DNA from: Liopterus haemorrhoidalis | Taxonomy: Eukaryota; Arthropoda; Insecta; Coleoptera; Dytiscidae | NCBI GenBank assembly: GCA_963971575.1 | Contig: OZ020611.1 | Span: 51,159,466-51,223,465 of the forward strand | Direction of reading: 5' to 3' | Length of the DNA stretch: 64,000 nucleotides | In this document: positions 22,709 through 33,430 of the stretch, in pieces | Layout of the letters: each line of letters starts with the position of its first letter | How positions within the stretch are numbered: the stretch's first letter is position 1 | The notes under the pieces: model-generated | Databases searched by the model: none | Told to the model about the DNA's origin: nothing | What the model saw: only the letters and a program-made list of their open reading frames with translations | Made by a program: the position numbers and the translations under genes

Positions 22709-23600
22709 CTAGGGTTTTATAGGCATGAGGTTCTATAGGCAAACCTTTATAACGGCCCTCATGTGTCTGTATGTCTGTCTGTACGGTAGAAATTGTAGCC
22801 AAACGGCTTAACATAGAAAGTTAAAATTTGATATGCTTATACAACTCTTGACCCACATATAAAAATACTGCGAGTTCAAAAAAACGCATCCCCAAGTAAA
22901 TATAAACAAATATGTATGTAATAAATGAATATATAAATATATATTTTTTTTTAATTGTGAGTGGGGTATCAAATAAAACTTCTTAATACAGGGATAGACA
23001 AGCAAATTTTTATTTTTGAAAAAACAATTTTTATGGTATGCTTTCCAAAAATATGTTTTTTGGAACTTTTGTTCCCCACCCTATTTTCCAGAAGGGTTGA
23101 AAAAATGTCCATAATTTACATTGATGGGAACCGGAATAGTTCAACAGGAATTTTTTATCAGATTAGTTTTTAAAATAATATCGATTTTTAGTGGCGTTGG
23201 AAAAAATATTATTTTTTTAAAATTTATTGTGTAGTTTCAAACGAAAACTCTTAAAACATATATTGAGGAACAATAAGTATTCTTTTAAAACGATTTTAAT
23301 CAAAAATATGCCAAAATTGTTCTTGCCTCGGCCCTTTTTTCTTAAGGGGGTTAAACTAAAAATCTGAAAAAAATATAAGTAATGTATATTGATCTGAGCC
23401 GGAAACGTATGAAAGGAATTTATGATCATATTTTGGTTTTGGAAAATATTTTTTTGTGTTGTAGTTTTTGTGTTTTTGACCAAATTAATTATTTATTTAA
23501 TTCATGGTTAAATTATGGCTAATAATGTTATGGATTTTTTGTCTTTATGACCAAGGTTTTTTTGATATTAAAAATATAATAAAATATTGTTAACAGATGA
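22709..23600 (+). mobile_element. Helentron-like family A copy (diverged, 3' end not found)
   Basis: Opens AGGGTTTTATAGGCATGAGG, followed by TGTCTGTATGTCTGTCTGTA, GTAGCCAAACGGCTTAACAT and GGAACCGG-type blocks shared with family A. The body contains two versions of the GAACCGGAATAGT/GAGCCGGAAACGT motif and lacks the tRNA-like module seen in copies at 16.2, 30.1 and 41.8 kb. The closing subterminal repeat and hairpin are not recognisable, so the 3' boundary is approximate. Confidence 0.55.
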
Positions 23601-23783
23601 GAACGAATCGCCTTCTTAAGGAGCTTGCACTCATAAACTTGATCATTAGGCAGAAACATCGTAATATTCGCTAATTATTTCAATTTATTTTGAACAAATA
23701 TAATGGAAGCTCATAGCTAGTACTCAAATATCGAATAAAAATGATTATTAAAAATCTGTTGATTTTGATGTGATTATAGAAAA

Positions 23784-24387
23784 AAAATCAGTTGTGGCCA
23801 ACACAGGACCGACCGCCATCACAAAGTACTTGTTTAATTTATGATGCTGTCTCAAAAAATATCTCAAATAAAAGTTGTTAGTTATTGCTTTATAGCAACT
23901 TATGTTAAATAATTTTTTTCGAAATATTTCTCTATTGTGAAATATTCGCAAAAATCTTAAAATCGACACAAGTAAACCATTTCTAGTTAACCGATTTTTA
24001 CCGAAAGTTGATCAACTCGTGCCATTGATGTCAAAAGCTTAAATATTAAGTTTAATATGAATCCTTTTAGCCGAATTTGCTCTGCACGTATACACAGACC
24101 CACTGGCGCACACAAGGGGGGGGGGTCCAATGGGTCCCGACCCACCCCGTACCATAAGTGTACCTACGTTGAAATACATTGTACAAATGTTCATAAAAAC
24201 GTTGCCAAAATAATAATAAATTATAAATAATTTATGGCGGTTTTTTCATAATCATTGTTATTGTTTATAATAAGTTTTAAATATATATTTCTTTATAAAA
24301 ATTATGTCTATAATTGGACACCCCCCAAGCCAAAAATCTGTGTGCGCCACTGCACAGACACACAGACAGACAGACATACAGACAGAC

Positions 24388-24464
<77 letters not shown>

Positions 24465-24580
24465 TCACGCTAAAATTAGTCAAAGTTATGTAGGGACCTC
24501 AGTTCGTGGAGATCCATCGAAATGTCAAAATCGGTATGATTACAATACCTCCTTTATATATGTTGGCGGTCGGTAAAAAT
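23784..24580 (-). mobile_element. Helentron-like non-autonomous element, family B copy 4
   Basis: On the minus strand it runs from ACCGACCGCCAACATATATA (near 24578) through the (GTCT)n tract (about 24358-24463) to GGCGGTCGGTCCTGTGTTGG then CCACAACTGATTTTTTT near 23785. The terminal hairpin keeps four central base pairs but its outer and inner pairs are mismatched compared with copies 2 and 3. Interrupted by a 252-bp hAT-type MITE (24101-24352) just beside the microsatellite. Confidence 0.7.
24101..24352. mobile_element. hAT-type MITE nested in family B copy 4
   Basis: Ends CACTGGCGCACACAAGGGGG and GTGTGCGCCACTG form inverted termini. The flanks are 8-bp near-duplicates CACAGACC (24093-24100) and CACAGACA (24353-24360). 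Removing 24101-24352 with one flank copy restores the continuous family B sequence, which confirms an insertion. Length 252 bp; non-coding. Confidence 0.78.
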
Positions 24581-25317
24581 TGTCAAAGACATCCAGCATT
24601 CTGTTGACTTCTTACATTTATTAAATACCTACAAAATCAAAATATGTGTGAAAATTTATACTTCCCATCATTTTTTTTTTCTCTTTATAAATATTAATGA
24701 AAAATATGGTGGTTTCAAATTTTGAAAAGATGAAAGCGGGTCATAAGTAAGCCTTTGACCCGCCCTCATCTTTCACAAATCGAAAAATCCTCAAATTAAA
24801 CCGAGCATTTGGTTATATCTAAAATTTTAAATTTTGTCGAAGTATATCTGGCGGGCCAGAACAATTTTTAGGAGGGCCCGAGACCCACGGACTCTTCGCT
24901 AGAGCCACCACTGTTGTTTAGCAGTCGTAATGTACATCTGGTTTTATAAATACAATATTGAAGGAAAGTTTCAGTGTCATCATTTAATATCTTATAACTT
25001 ATTTCGTATATTCTGGTATTATCGTTGCACATATGACTTTTCTGTAAAGAGCTTTTGCATTAGCCAGTACAGTAAATATTTTCCGGATTATACTGTCTCA
25101 AAGTAATTAAAGTTTAAAAAGAATAAATGTACCTAAAGTAATTATTTAAAAAGTTGGATTTTAAAACGCCTTGTAGTTAAAAGCACTATGTGCTATGCGA
25201 ACTGCATAATTGCACTGGGAAATTATTTTTGTAATAAATGAATTTATTCATTTCTAACACAATTTAATATGAATTAATGTAAACAGTGATTATAATACAT
25301 TATGTTAGAACTAGAAA
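24581..25317. other. no gene seen
   Basis: AT-rich; a G/C-rich patch at about 24845-24912 (GGCGGGCCAGAACAATTTTT, AGAGCCACCACTG) looks like the end of an old hAT-type repeat without a clear partner. Confidence 0.4.
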
Positions 25318-25448
25318 TGACGAGAATTAAAAATTTCTGGAACCAAGTATCTTATACCATTACCGATTATTACCCGTTACCCGTTAATTATCTGCTATCC
25401 GATAATTATCCGCTATTTCTGTTACTTACCCACTACTCGTTCATTTAA
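25318..25448. repeat. dispersed TACCCG-TTAATT minisatellite, copy 1
   Basis: Imperfect tandem units like TTACCCGTTAATTATCTGCT and ATCCGATAATTATCCGC, preceded by AGAACTAGAAATGACGAGAA. The same leader and unit recur at 63190-63400, so the two are copies of one dispersed repeat and not independent local expansions. Confidence 0.6.
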
Positions 25449-25879
25449 GATGAAAGAGGACCAGGAGTGCAAGCTTGGGAACCTGAACCAAGAAACCCAC
25501 CCTTAGCTGGTATTGCACAGTTATCGGGCGTGATCTCTATGGCGATGAGGTTGCTGGTTCAATTTTTTTAAACTGATAGTGGCAATGCCGCCATGAAACA
25601 ACGCAATCAATTATTTTTCTCATAGAATTGTAGAAGAACAGTCAAATAACAAGTACAACTTGAAGAGCTGACCATATCTGGCTGTTAATGTATGCCGTTA
25701 CCACAGAAACAGGCACTATTTACTCGGATTGAAAAACGCGACCATCTGTTAAAGTGGGTCTGAAATATATTCTTTCTTATAAACTTGGTTTGAAAATGTT
25801 TCTGGATGATTATTTTTTGTAAAAGCTGTTTAAAAATATTTACATTTTTTGAAAAACTACAAAATTTAAAGTGAAATTG

Positions 25880-27480
25880 TGAAGTAACGAGTTGAGTTTT
25901 ATTTATCATTTTTATTAATGACATCTTATCTTGTTTTCATTACTGTAACTTCCTTCTCTTTGCTGACGATCTAAAAATCTTTCTACAAATTTCATCTCTT
26001 TAATATTGGTTTCAAGTGCAATCTGATTTAAATAGATTATCTCTTTTTTTAAATAACAATAAATTAAACGGTGATATTATCCCACAAGTTTCAATTGTTA
26101 AAGATCTAGGTGAAAATTTTTATACTAAATTTATATTTGACATACATATCGACAATATTTTTAAAAAATCATATAAAATGCTTGGATTTATGTCTAGAAT
26201 CAGAAAGGACTTTAAATCCTGTAAAATACTCCTATCTCTTTATTTTTCTCTAGTAAGAAGTCAGTTGGAATTTTGTACCGTGTGTTGGTCTCTTCAATAG
26301 CTTGTATATATTAAAGGATTTGAGAATATTCAAAAAAGATTTTTTTTAATAATTAATTTTAGATTTCAAAATGTGAAACTTAATCTGTTACCTTTAGAAA
26401 ATAGAAGTATTTTGCATGATTTAAGTTTTTGTTTTAAAATTTTCAACAGAATTATTGATTGTCCCGATCTAAATAAATTTAACTTCAGAATCCCAATTTA
26501 TTAGGTCGTCAAGGATGAAATTTGTAGAAAAAAAGGCAAAGTTGGTTGATAACTTACAAATATAAGGAATTATTTTATTCGTCAAAGTATGCACCCATGT
26601 TGTCTATACACTTTTTCCATTTAAGCGGCAGGTTGTTCAGGCCGGTGGTTCACCCTGGCGGACGAGAGTCAATGAATTCCTGGAAGGCCGGTTTTACAGC
26701 ATTGTCGGAATTAAACTTTTTACCTATTAAAAATTTGTCCAAATTGCGGAAGAAGTGGTAATCAGTGAGGGCTAGGTCTGGTGAGTATGGAGGATGATGA
26801 AGAAGTTCCAACTCCAATTCCTGTAGTTTTGCCACAGTCATTTGTGCAGTGTGTGTCTAGCGTTATCATGCAATAAGATAGGAGTCGATCTGTTGACCAA
26901 TTTAGGCTGTTTTTCTTTAAGTTTTTGCATCATTTCGTCCAGTTGGTTGCAATATATTTCTGCTGTGATCGATGAGCCAATTTTTTGTTTTTTTTTTTTT
27001 AAGGTACCTGTACGAAATTTGGCAAACCAATTTGATATTGTCTGCTGCGTAGTAACACTAGAGCCAAATACACTATTAATGTTTCGCGCGGTCTGTGATG
27101 CCGTAGTTCCACGTAAGAACTCATAGTTCATAATAGTGCGAATTTCCGACCGTTCAATTTTCAACCAAATTAATTTAAAAAAAAAATGTAATGTTTTTTA
27201 GAGCATACAATTTTTTCCTTAAACAGGCGAGATATGTAACTTTCCAACAAAAAAACTATTATTAACTACAAATTTCATCCTTGACGACCTGATGCAATAC
27301 TAGAATTAGTAAACATTTATCTTTGCCTTTTAGTAAAACTAATTCTGCCCATAATTCACCAATTAATCGCATTACATGTAAATAGTTTAACTGAATATGA
27401 TAACTTTTCTGATATTTTTTTCACAAGTTTTATTTGTCTTGTTATATTTCTACAGCTGTAAGATCTACTGAACAGTTAAT
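25880..27480 (+). pseudogene. jockey/CR1-like LINE fragment interrupted by a mariner
   Basis: About 25885-26010 encodes the RT palm end (LFIIFINDILSCF; NFLLFADDLKIFLQI, with the FADD catalytic box). 26016-26300 continues QSDLNRLSLFLNNNKL, VKDLGENF, SYKMLGFMSRIRKDF, LVRSQLEFCTVCW; further decayed sequence runs to 26500. After the nested mariner (26501-27292) the LINE resumes with its C-terminal end (LPIIHQLIALHVNSL). Same clade by eye as the LINE at 20.3-21.8 kb. Confidence 0.72.
26501..27292 (-). mobile_element. mariner-family element, internally deleted, nested in a LINE
   Basis: TIRs: left TTAGGTCGTCAAGGATGAAA and its inverse at the right end (TTTCATCCTTGACGACCTGA), about 26 bp. Minus-strand frame 27164-26838 starts with the helix-turn-helix (RSEIRTIMNYEFLRGTTASQ, ISNWFAKFRTG), then after a deletion joins GSSITAEIYCNQLDEMMQKL and ILLHDNARHT (second catalytic Asp). 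Frame 26841-26650 gives HHPPYSPDLALTDYHFFRNL (third Asp, D34D spacing plausible) and the C-terminus. The first catalytic Asp region is deleted and there is a frame break at ~26840, so it is inactive. Confidence 0.82.
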
Positions 27481-27611
27481 ATTATTATTATTATTATTAC
27501 CTTTAAGAAAAATATCATTAGTATACTACAAAATTTTACCTAAAATTTAAATAACATTTAAATATTATCTATGTTATAATTATTCTACTGATAATTTAAT
27601 TTTGTTTTTGT

Positions 27612-28169
27612 TTTTTACTTGCCCGACCTTAATATATAAGGGGCAAGTATTGGATTCCAGGGAATCCAAAAAACCTATTTTCGAAGTGCCGTCCGTATGT
27701 GTGTGTGTCTGTGTGTCTGTGTGTCTGTGTGTCTGTGTGTCTGTGTGTCTGTGTGTCTGTGTGTCTGTGTGTCTGTGTGTCTGTGTGTCTGTGTGTCTGT
27801 GTGTCTGTGTGTCTGTGTGTCTGTGTGTCTGTGTGTCTGTGTGTCTGTGTGTCTGTGTGTCTGTGTGTCTGTGTGTCTGTGTGTCTGTGTGTCTGTGTGT
27901 CTGTGTGTCTGTGTGTCTGTGTGTCTGTGTGTCTGTGTGTCTGTGTGTCTGTGTGTCTGTGTGTCTGTGTGTCTGTGTGTCTGTGTGTCTGTGTGTCTGT
28001 GTGTCTGTGTGTCTGTGTGTCTGTGTGTCTGTGTGTCTGTGTGTCTGTGTGTCTGTGTGTCTGTGTGTCTGTGTGTCTGTGTGTCTGTGTGTCTGTGTGT
28101 CTGTGTGTCTGTGTGTCTGTGTGTCTGTGTGTCTGTGTGTCTGTGTGTCTGTGTGTCTGTGTGTCTGTG

Positions 28170-28242
<73 letters not shown>

Positions 28243-28251
28243 TTCTGTCTT

Positions 28252-28284
<33 letters not shown>

Positions 28285-28602
28285 ATACACGATAACTCAA
28301 AAACGATTTAATTTAAAGAGTTCGTACTGGTATTAAAAAATTCTCCTAATAATTGGGAAGAACCCTATTGTTTTTTATTAAAATCCGAAACCGGAAACGG
28401 AAGTTATTAAACTTTAAAATTTTAAAAAATTCGTAATTAGTAAACCAAGTCTTGGACAAAAAATTGTGTAGGACATAATTTGATGTATTTTTGAAGATTT
28501 ACCTAAATATTTTTTTAATTTAAAAAAAAAAATATGTATTTTTTTTATTATTTTTTTTTTATGGGTGGGCAAGTCTAGCGACGGTCTCCTTACGCCACTG
28601 GT
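27612..28602 (+). mobile_element. Helentron-like non-autonomous element, family C copy 1
   Basis: 5' TTTTTTACTTGCCCGACCTT then AATATATAAG, a GAATCCAAAAAACCTATTTT block, the giant microsatellite, ATACACGATAACTCAAAAAC, GAAACCGGAAACGGAAGTTA, and finally GGGTGGGCAAGTCTAGC (inverse of ACTTGCCC) with the terminal GACGGTCTCCTTACGCCACT GGTTTTTT stretch. In sibling copies the segment after the repeat folds as GGAG-GT-CTCC or AGAG-GT-CTCT. Non-coding; Helentron-like by architecture only. Confidence 0.68.
27695..28284. repeat. (GTGTGTCT)n followed by (GTCT)n array inside family C copy 1
   Basis: About 470 bp of essentially perfect GTGTGTCT units (27695-28162), then ~120 bp of GTCT units with two CTTT interruptions. 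It follows the fixed family C block CGAAGTGCCGTCCGTATG. Copies at 32.2 and 51.5 kb have only tens of base pairs here. All open frames across it are repeat translations. Confidence 0.95.
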
Positions 28603-29581
28603 TTTTTTTGATACTGTGTAAATAACTTTGTATTTAAATTACTTTAGGGCCACACTTTTATTGGGCTTGTGCCTGTTGGCCAAAATTAAATAAATAAATA
28701 AATGAGTTGACATTGTATATTCGAGAACAGAGTTGTGACACAAAGGAATAGACAAAATTTTGCAGAGAAATCTTCATTATTACAGGAGCTAAAAAAGGCT
28801 AAACTTTGACATTTTTTAGTGCATTCATTTTTTGGCCCTCTTTGATGCTTTTTATCTATACCAGTTTAAAAAAAAATAATTTCCGCATTAGTTCCATTCA
28901 ATAGATCATAAAAAGTAGTATTAGATACCAAAGTTTCATTCGCTTTTCTTATATACCCGGGTATATAAGGAAACCCAAAATAGAAGGAAATATTTGGACT
29001 CGAAGTTGCAATAAATTCATAGGACTACTGTATATGGTAGCAGTATGGAATCACACAAAAACCTCTTTTTCCCCAAGTATTCCACTGGCTAATCATAAAT
29101 AAAAAAGTTAGTCTGAGCCACGCAAGGTTTAACACAGTAAGTTTCATCAAAATGATGGTAAGGTCTTTTTAAATATTAGACACTTGACATGGAATGACCC
29201 ATTTATTAGTTAAAACAAGTAAAATAATAAATAACAGTATTTTAGACATTGTTGTATATCAGTGATGGTTCGGCAACCATCTTAATTACGTTGGTTCTAA
29301 AGTTAAACAGTTGACGCTCAGAAATTATGTTTTAATTTTTTAAATTTTTTTTTTTATAATTTATTGGTCTTAGCTACAATGGCTATTAACCAGTTGTGTA
29401 TACAATGTAACAATAAAATTTTAAAAGATATAATATATAAGTAAAAAATGATATAAAAATATAAAATAATACAAATATCCTGTTAATGCACATAATCTAT
29501 CTTATTGCCTAACTATATTCGTATATTATTAAAATTTATAAATTCGTAAATAATTTTGAAAAGGTTGATGTTATTAGAGAA
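28603..29581. other. no gene; probable LINE 3' tail at 28645-28705
   Basis: A GGGCCACACTTTTATTGGGC, CTTGTGCCTGTTGGCC stretch with an (AAAT)n tail at 28645-28705 resembles the 3' UTR of a jockey-like LINE, and a similar tail occurs at about 47640-47705. The rest is AT-rich and unremarkable. Confidence 0.45.
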
Positions 29582-30722
29582 AAAAATTGATGTGAAGTGT
29601 GAATTTTCACACATTGCAGGGTTTCGCAGGTATATAATAAGTGAAGGCGGCATGCTGAGTGTGTAGGACAAATTTTGCTTTGTAGTAACCACGGCAAAAT
29701 GAACGATCTTTTTAAAATAATTTATCGTCTGTTAATCTCAGCTTTAAAAACAAATTTTATGTTAAAATATTTTTTTATTAATTTTAATTCGAATACCTAA
29801 TATCATTATTTAGGTTTCTAAATAAGTGCAGTATTTTTTTTTATATAACAAGGTTCATTAAGATTTTGAAAATTGGGCCTATGGCTTTCATTGGTTGTCT
29901 GAAAGCATACGCTCCGCCCCTCTGGCTTCGTATAAATGACACAGAATGAAAATATAATTCCAATTGGTTATTAAATTTACGCTCTTGAAAATTAAATTCA
30001 AAATGTGCTAAAATATAACTAGAATTTTAACAAATTAATTTAAACATAATAAAAATGAAAAAAAAAAACAAAAAATAAAATTGACTCCACAAGCCAGGAA
30101 CGAACCTGTGTAGTGAATAACGATCCTGTGTGGTTGTCGAGCAACTGAGCCACTAGATCACCAAACGCTTATCAACTTAGTGTGTTGTAAGAGTATAACA
30201 TGTATGCATCGTCAACAAAAAAACACAAAAAATGCGTTATTTTCCGAAAACATAATCTGATCAAAAATTCCTGTTGTACTATTCCGGTTCACACCATTAT
30301 ACATTACTTAGAATTTTTTCACATTTTTAGTTTAAACCATCTAGGCTACAGGGTGTGGGACAAAAATTTTTTTGCACAATTTTGGCAAAAGTCGCCTCAA
30401 AATAATTTATTTTGCAAAAATTAAATTTTGATCGTTAATCCACGTACTAAGGGCTTTCATTTGATACCCTACTCAGAATTTAAAAAAAATATTTTTTTTT
30501 TTTCGATGAGCACGTATTTGTTTATATTTTTAGGGGGATATGTTTTTTAGATGTTTTATTATTTTTACTATGTGCGGGTCAAAAAGTTGTACAAGCATGC
30601 CAATTTTCAACTCTCTAGGTTTAGCCGTTTGGCTACAATTTTTACCGATCAGACAGACAGACAGACAGACGACAAAATGACGGTATAAGGGTTTTTTGGT
30701 CATACCTACAAAACCCTAAAAA
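29582..30722 (-). mobile_element. Helentron-like non-autonomous element, family A copy 2
   Basis: Minus strand: TTTTTAGGGTTTTGTAGGTAT, short (GTCT)n (30651-30671), GTAGCCAAACGGCTAAACCT, long AT-rich body, tRNA-like module at 30083-30166, closing ATACCTGCGAAACCCTGCAA and the hairpin GTGTGAAAATTCACAC before TTCACATCAATTTTT. High similarity to copies 1 and 3 on both sides of the module, while the modules themselves do not align. Confidence 0.7.
30083..30166 (-). ncRNA. tRNA-like module in family A copy 2
   Basis: Minus strand: A-box TGGCTCAGTTG (perfect to TRGYNNARNNG) and B-box GGTTCGTTCC (one mismatch to consensus), then GGCTTGTGGAGTC and a T-rich tract (TTTTATTTTTTGTTTTTTTT). It contains an internal partial duplication (ACACAGGATCG / ACACAGGTTCG), and the T-loop is one nucleotide short, so it is not a functional tRNA. 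Isotype not assigned. Confidence 0.52.
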
Positions 30723-32040
30723 TGGACTTTATAGATGTAGGGAAAATAACATTTTGTTGACGCAGTTGGCTTAACATGGAATTTCTATTATACTTCGGAC
30801 AAGCAAATATTAAATGGTTCACATCTTCTATAATATTTAGATCGCAAGTGCAAGCCGCAGTTCGGATCAAATTTAGTCTGTGAAGATGTTGTTTGGCTCT
30901 CGTTTGGTTAAAACGCATTCTGCATATCGTTGTGATAAACTTGCTATTCATCTCGGAAGTAAACCATCTGGAAGAAAGAATATTTGGACATAGGGAACCA
31001 TAAAGGAACCCTTTGATGTCAAGCTGCTTCGGTATTTTTCATTCCATGAGTTTCTGATGAATTCAATGTATAAACTATATGCGTCAGTTATTTCAATAGA
31101 AATATCCAAAGGCGTTCCTATAATTATGGATTCCTTTGCCAAAATGTCTACCACTTCGTTGAAGGTGATGTTGGAGTGTCCTTTGATCCAAATTATCTTG
31201 ATTACAACATTTAGATCCTTGAATATGAATAGGTAATTTTAATGATATCGTAGATTAGGATAGAAGACCTTGGGGTATTTTAATTTTTGTACTGTACTTT
31301 CGCTGTCTGTAAAGATTATATATCTATTATGATTTCCCAGGTTGTTTTTTATATATTCTAAACATAATTTTATTGCAATCATTTCGCCAAAATAAATAAA
31401 GTTTAATTAATAAAATTATATTTTTTGATGAAATTTTTTTAAAAGATTCGAAAATGAACAGCCAATTCCTTTGACCGTTATAGATGCGTCAGTATATAGA
31501 TGATAACTATTTGGTCACCTTTCTTGAATCTTTTTAAGGAAAAGCTCATTGTTGCTCGGTAACATAATATCATGAATAAAATAATTATTAAGAAGCGAAT
31601 ATGAATAATCAGCCTGGAAACAAGGAAGAATGTGATGCCTCTATTGTGGAGAAATCACATCGACGATATGTAAGAAGCTTTCGATTAAGATTGGAGTTGG
31701 TTTACTCTTCCAATAAGAAGATGTAAGAATACTGGAAGCTAACTTTGAAACAGGAATAATTGAATTTGAAAGGACGCGTGGAAATAGGAATTTGAACAAT
31801 ACAATTTTATGTCTCAGATGTAAAGGAATTAATTGGGCCTCGACTAATAGGTTCGCCAAGGCATTTGTTGGCGTGGAGCGTATTGCGCCCAATGCAAATC
31901 TTGCCGGCTTGTTTTGGACATTTGCAGACGCATCACCATATAAGAACGAACCGTAGTCAATTATGGATAATATTAGGTTATTATATAGTATAAGCATTGT
32001 TATTGGGTCAGCTCCCAATGAGAAATTATTAATAGTTCGT
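30723..32040 (-). pseudogene. LINE 3' part with RNase H-like region (I/R1-like)
   Basis: Minus strand, three pieces. 32018-31641: post-RT region (LILSIIDYGSFLYGD, FALGAIRSTPTNALANLLVE). 31154-30948: RNase H-like segment (VDILAKESIIIGTP; SWNEKYRSSL). 30951-30706: zinc-knuckle tail (ICRMRFNQTRAKQHLHRLNL, then C-x-C...H...C: ACTCDLNIIEDVNHLIFACP). This order is that of I/R1/Loa-type LINEs whose ORF2 carries RNase H. Broken by frameshifts and truncated upstream where family C copy 2 begins; family A copy 2 abuts the other end. Confidence 0.7.
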
Positions 32041-32063
32041 AAAACATTTAACCTAGACTCCCA

Positions 32064-32595
32064 TTTTTATTTGCCCTACCTTAATATATAAGGAGCAATT
32101 ATTGTAATCGCGAATATTTTCGATGTCAAGATTTTGACTGATGACCACGTTTCATGGTCCAGGGAATCCAAAAAACCTATTTTCGAAGTGCCGTCCGTAT
32201 GTGTCCGTGTGTGTGCCCGTGTGTGTGTGTCAGTGTGTGTGTGTGTCTGTGTCTGTGTATACACGATAACTCAAAAACGGTTTAATTTAAAGAGTTCGTT
32301 CTGGTATTAAAAAATTCTCGTAATAATTGGGAAGAACCCTATTGTTTTTTTATTAAAACCCGAAACCGGAAACGGAAGTTGTTAAACTTTAAAATTTAAA
32401 AAAATTCGTAACTAGTAAACCAAGCCTTGGACAAAAATTTGTATAGGATATAATTTGATGTATTCTTGAAGATTTACCTAAATCTTCTTTTAAATTTTTT
32501 TAAAAAAATTAATTTTTTTTATGTATTTTTTATTATTATTATTATTTTTTTTTATGGGAGAGCAAGTCTACCGGAGGTCTCCCTTCGCCACTGGT
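32064..32595 (+). mobile_element. Helentron-like non-autonomous element, family C copy 2
   Basis: TTTTATTTGCCCTACCTTAA, GAATCCAAAAAACCTATTTT, CGAAGTGCCGTCCGTATG, a short (GTGT)n (about 32195-32258), ATACACGATAACTCAAAAAC, GAAACCGGAAACGGAAGTTG, and closing GGAGAGCAAGTCTACCGGAG followed by GTCTCCCTTCGCCACTGGTT. Terminal hairpin GGAG-GT-CTCC. Unlike copy 1 it retains the extra CATGGTCCAGGGAATCC stretch also present in the 51-kb copy. Confidence 0.68.
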
Positions 32596-33232
32596 TTAAT
32601 TATATACATAACATGGGATCTCCAGGTTAATTTGCAGTCTATATTGCGGTCTATATATAGACCCAGGAATTTTACAACCGGTAAAATTAAATTAATTTAT
32701 TTTTTAATGATAAAACTATATATTTGTAGATAAAATATTGTATTTGGCTCACATATAATAACCCCATTATATGTAAATTAAATAAAATACTATAAATGAA
32801 ATTTGGGAAATTATCATTTATTTTTCATATTTTTAAGTAAAAGAGGTTCTGTTCCGGGAGGCCTTGTTACGATACTGCTACATAAGAAGTGGCTTTCCAT
32901 GGCAAATAAGTCTCCCCCTCCTGGAATAACCTAATCTAAAATATAATAAGTATTGACATAAAGGATGCTTGGCAGGACCCATTATTTAACAGTAAATTTG
33001 TTAATTTTTGTGAGCGAGACAAAAGCCAACCAAAAGAAGGGAGATAGTGCCCACGTAAGAAGAAGAATATTTATTTCACATTTATTATTATATACATTTT
33101 ATGAGAATTATACCTTATTATCTAAGATATACATTAATATTAGTACTATTACGTAGCCCTTATATACTTGTATAAATGTAAATAATGGAATTCGAGTGCA
33201 ATGGTATAAGTAAATTTGTAAAGCATATGAAT

Positions 33233-33430
33233 TTATACAATTGGTGAGGCGTAAACTTTTATCCAAAATCTCATTCCTCTAAACATCTGCGAAATCATGT
33301 TAATATTGACGTGCGTCTGATGTAGTCCTCCGGATTCCAGTTTAACCTTTCCATTGGTTCCATCTCTCCACATGTCTCTCACCTCGATGTAAGTGATATG
33401 CATGCCATTGTTAGGAACAGAACACGACAC
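33233..33430 (-). CDS. MBF2-family gene, exon 3 (C-terminus)
   Basis: Acceptor TATTTTTAAG before 33430, 65 codons then TAA at 33235-33233. Contains the conserved LESGG and MFRGMRFWIKVYA. The acceptor and the first ~17 nt of this exon are duplicated 295 bp upstream (around 33725), see findings. Confidence 0.85.
   Translation of the reverse strand: MSCSVPNNGMHITYIEVRDMWRDGTNGKVKLESGGLHQTHVNINMISQMFRGMRFWIKVYASPIV

Noticed and set aside
27580..28336. Five overlapping 200-244 aa frames (CVSVCLCV / TDTQTHRH)
   Set aside because: Same artefact over the (GTGTGTCT)n array.
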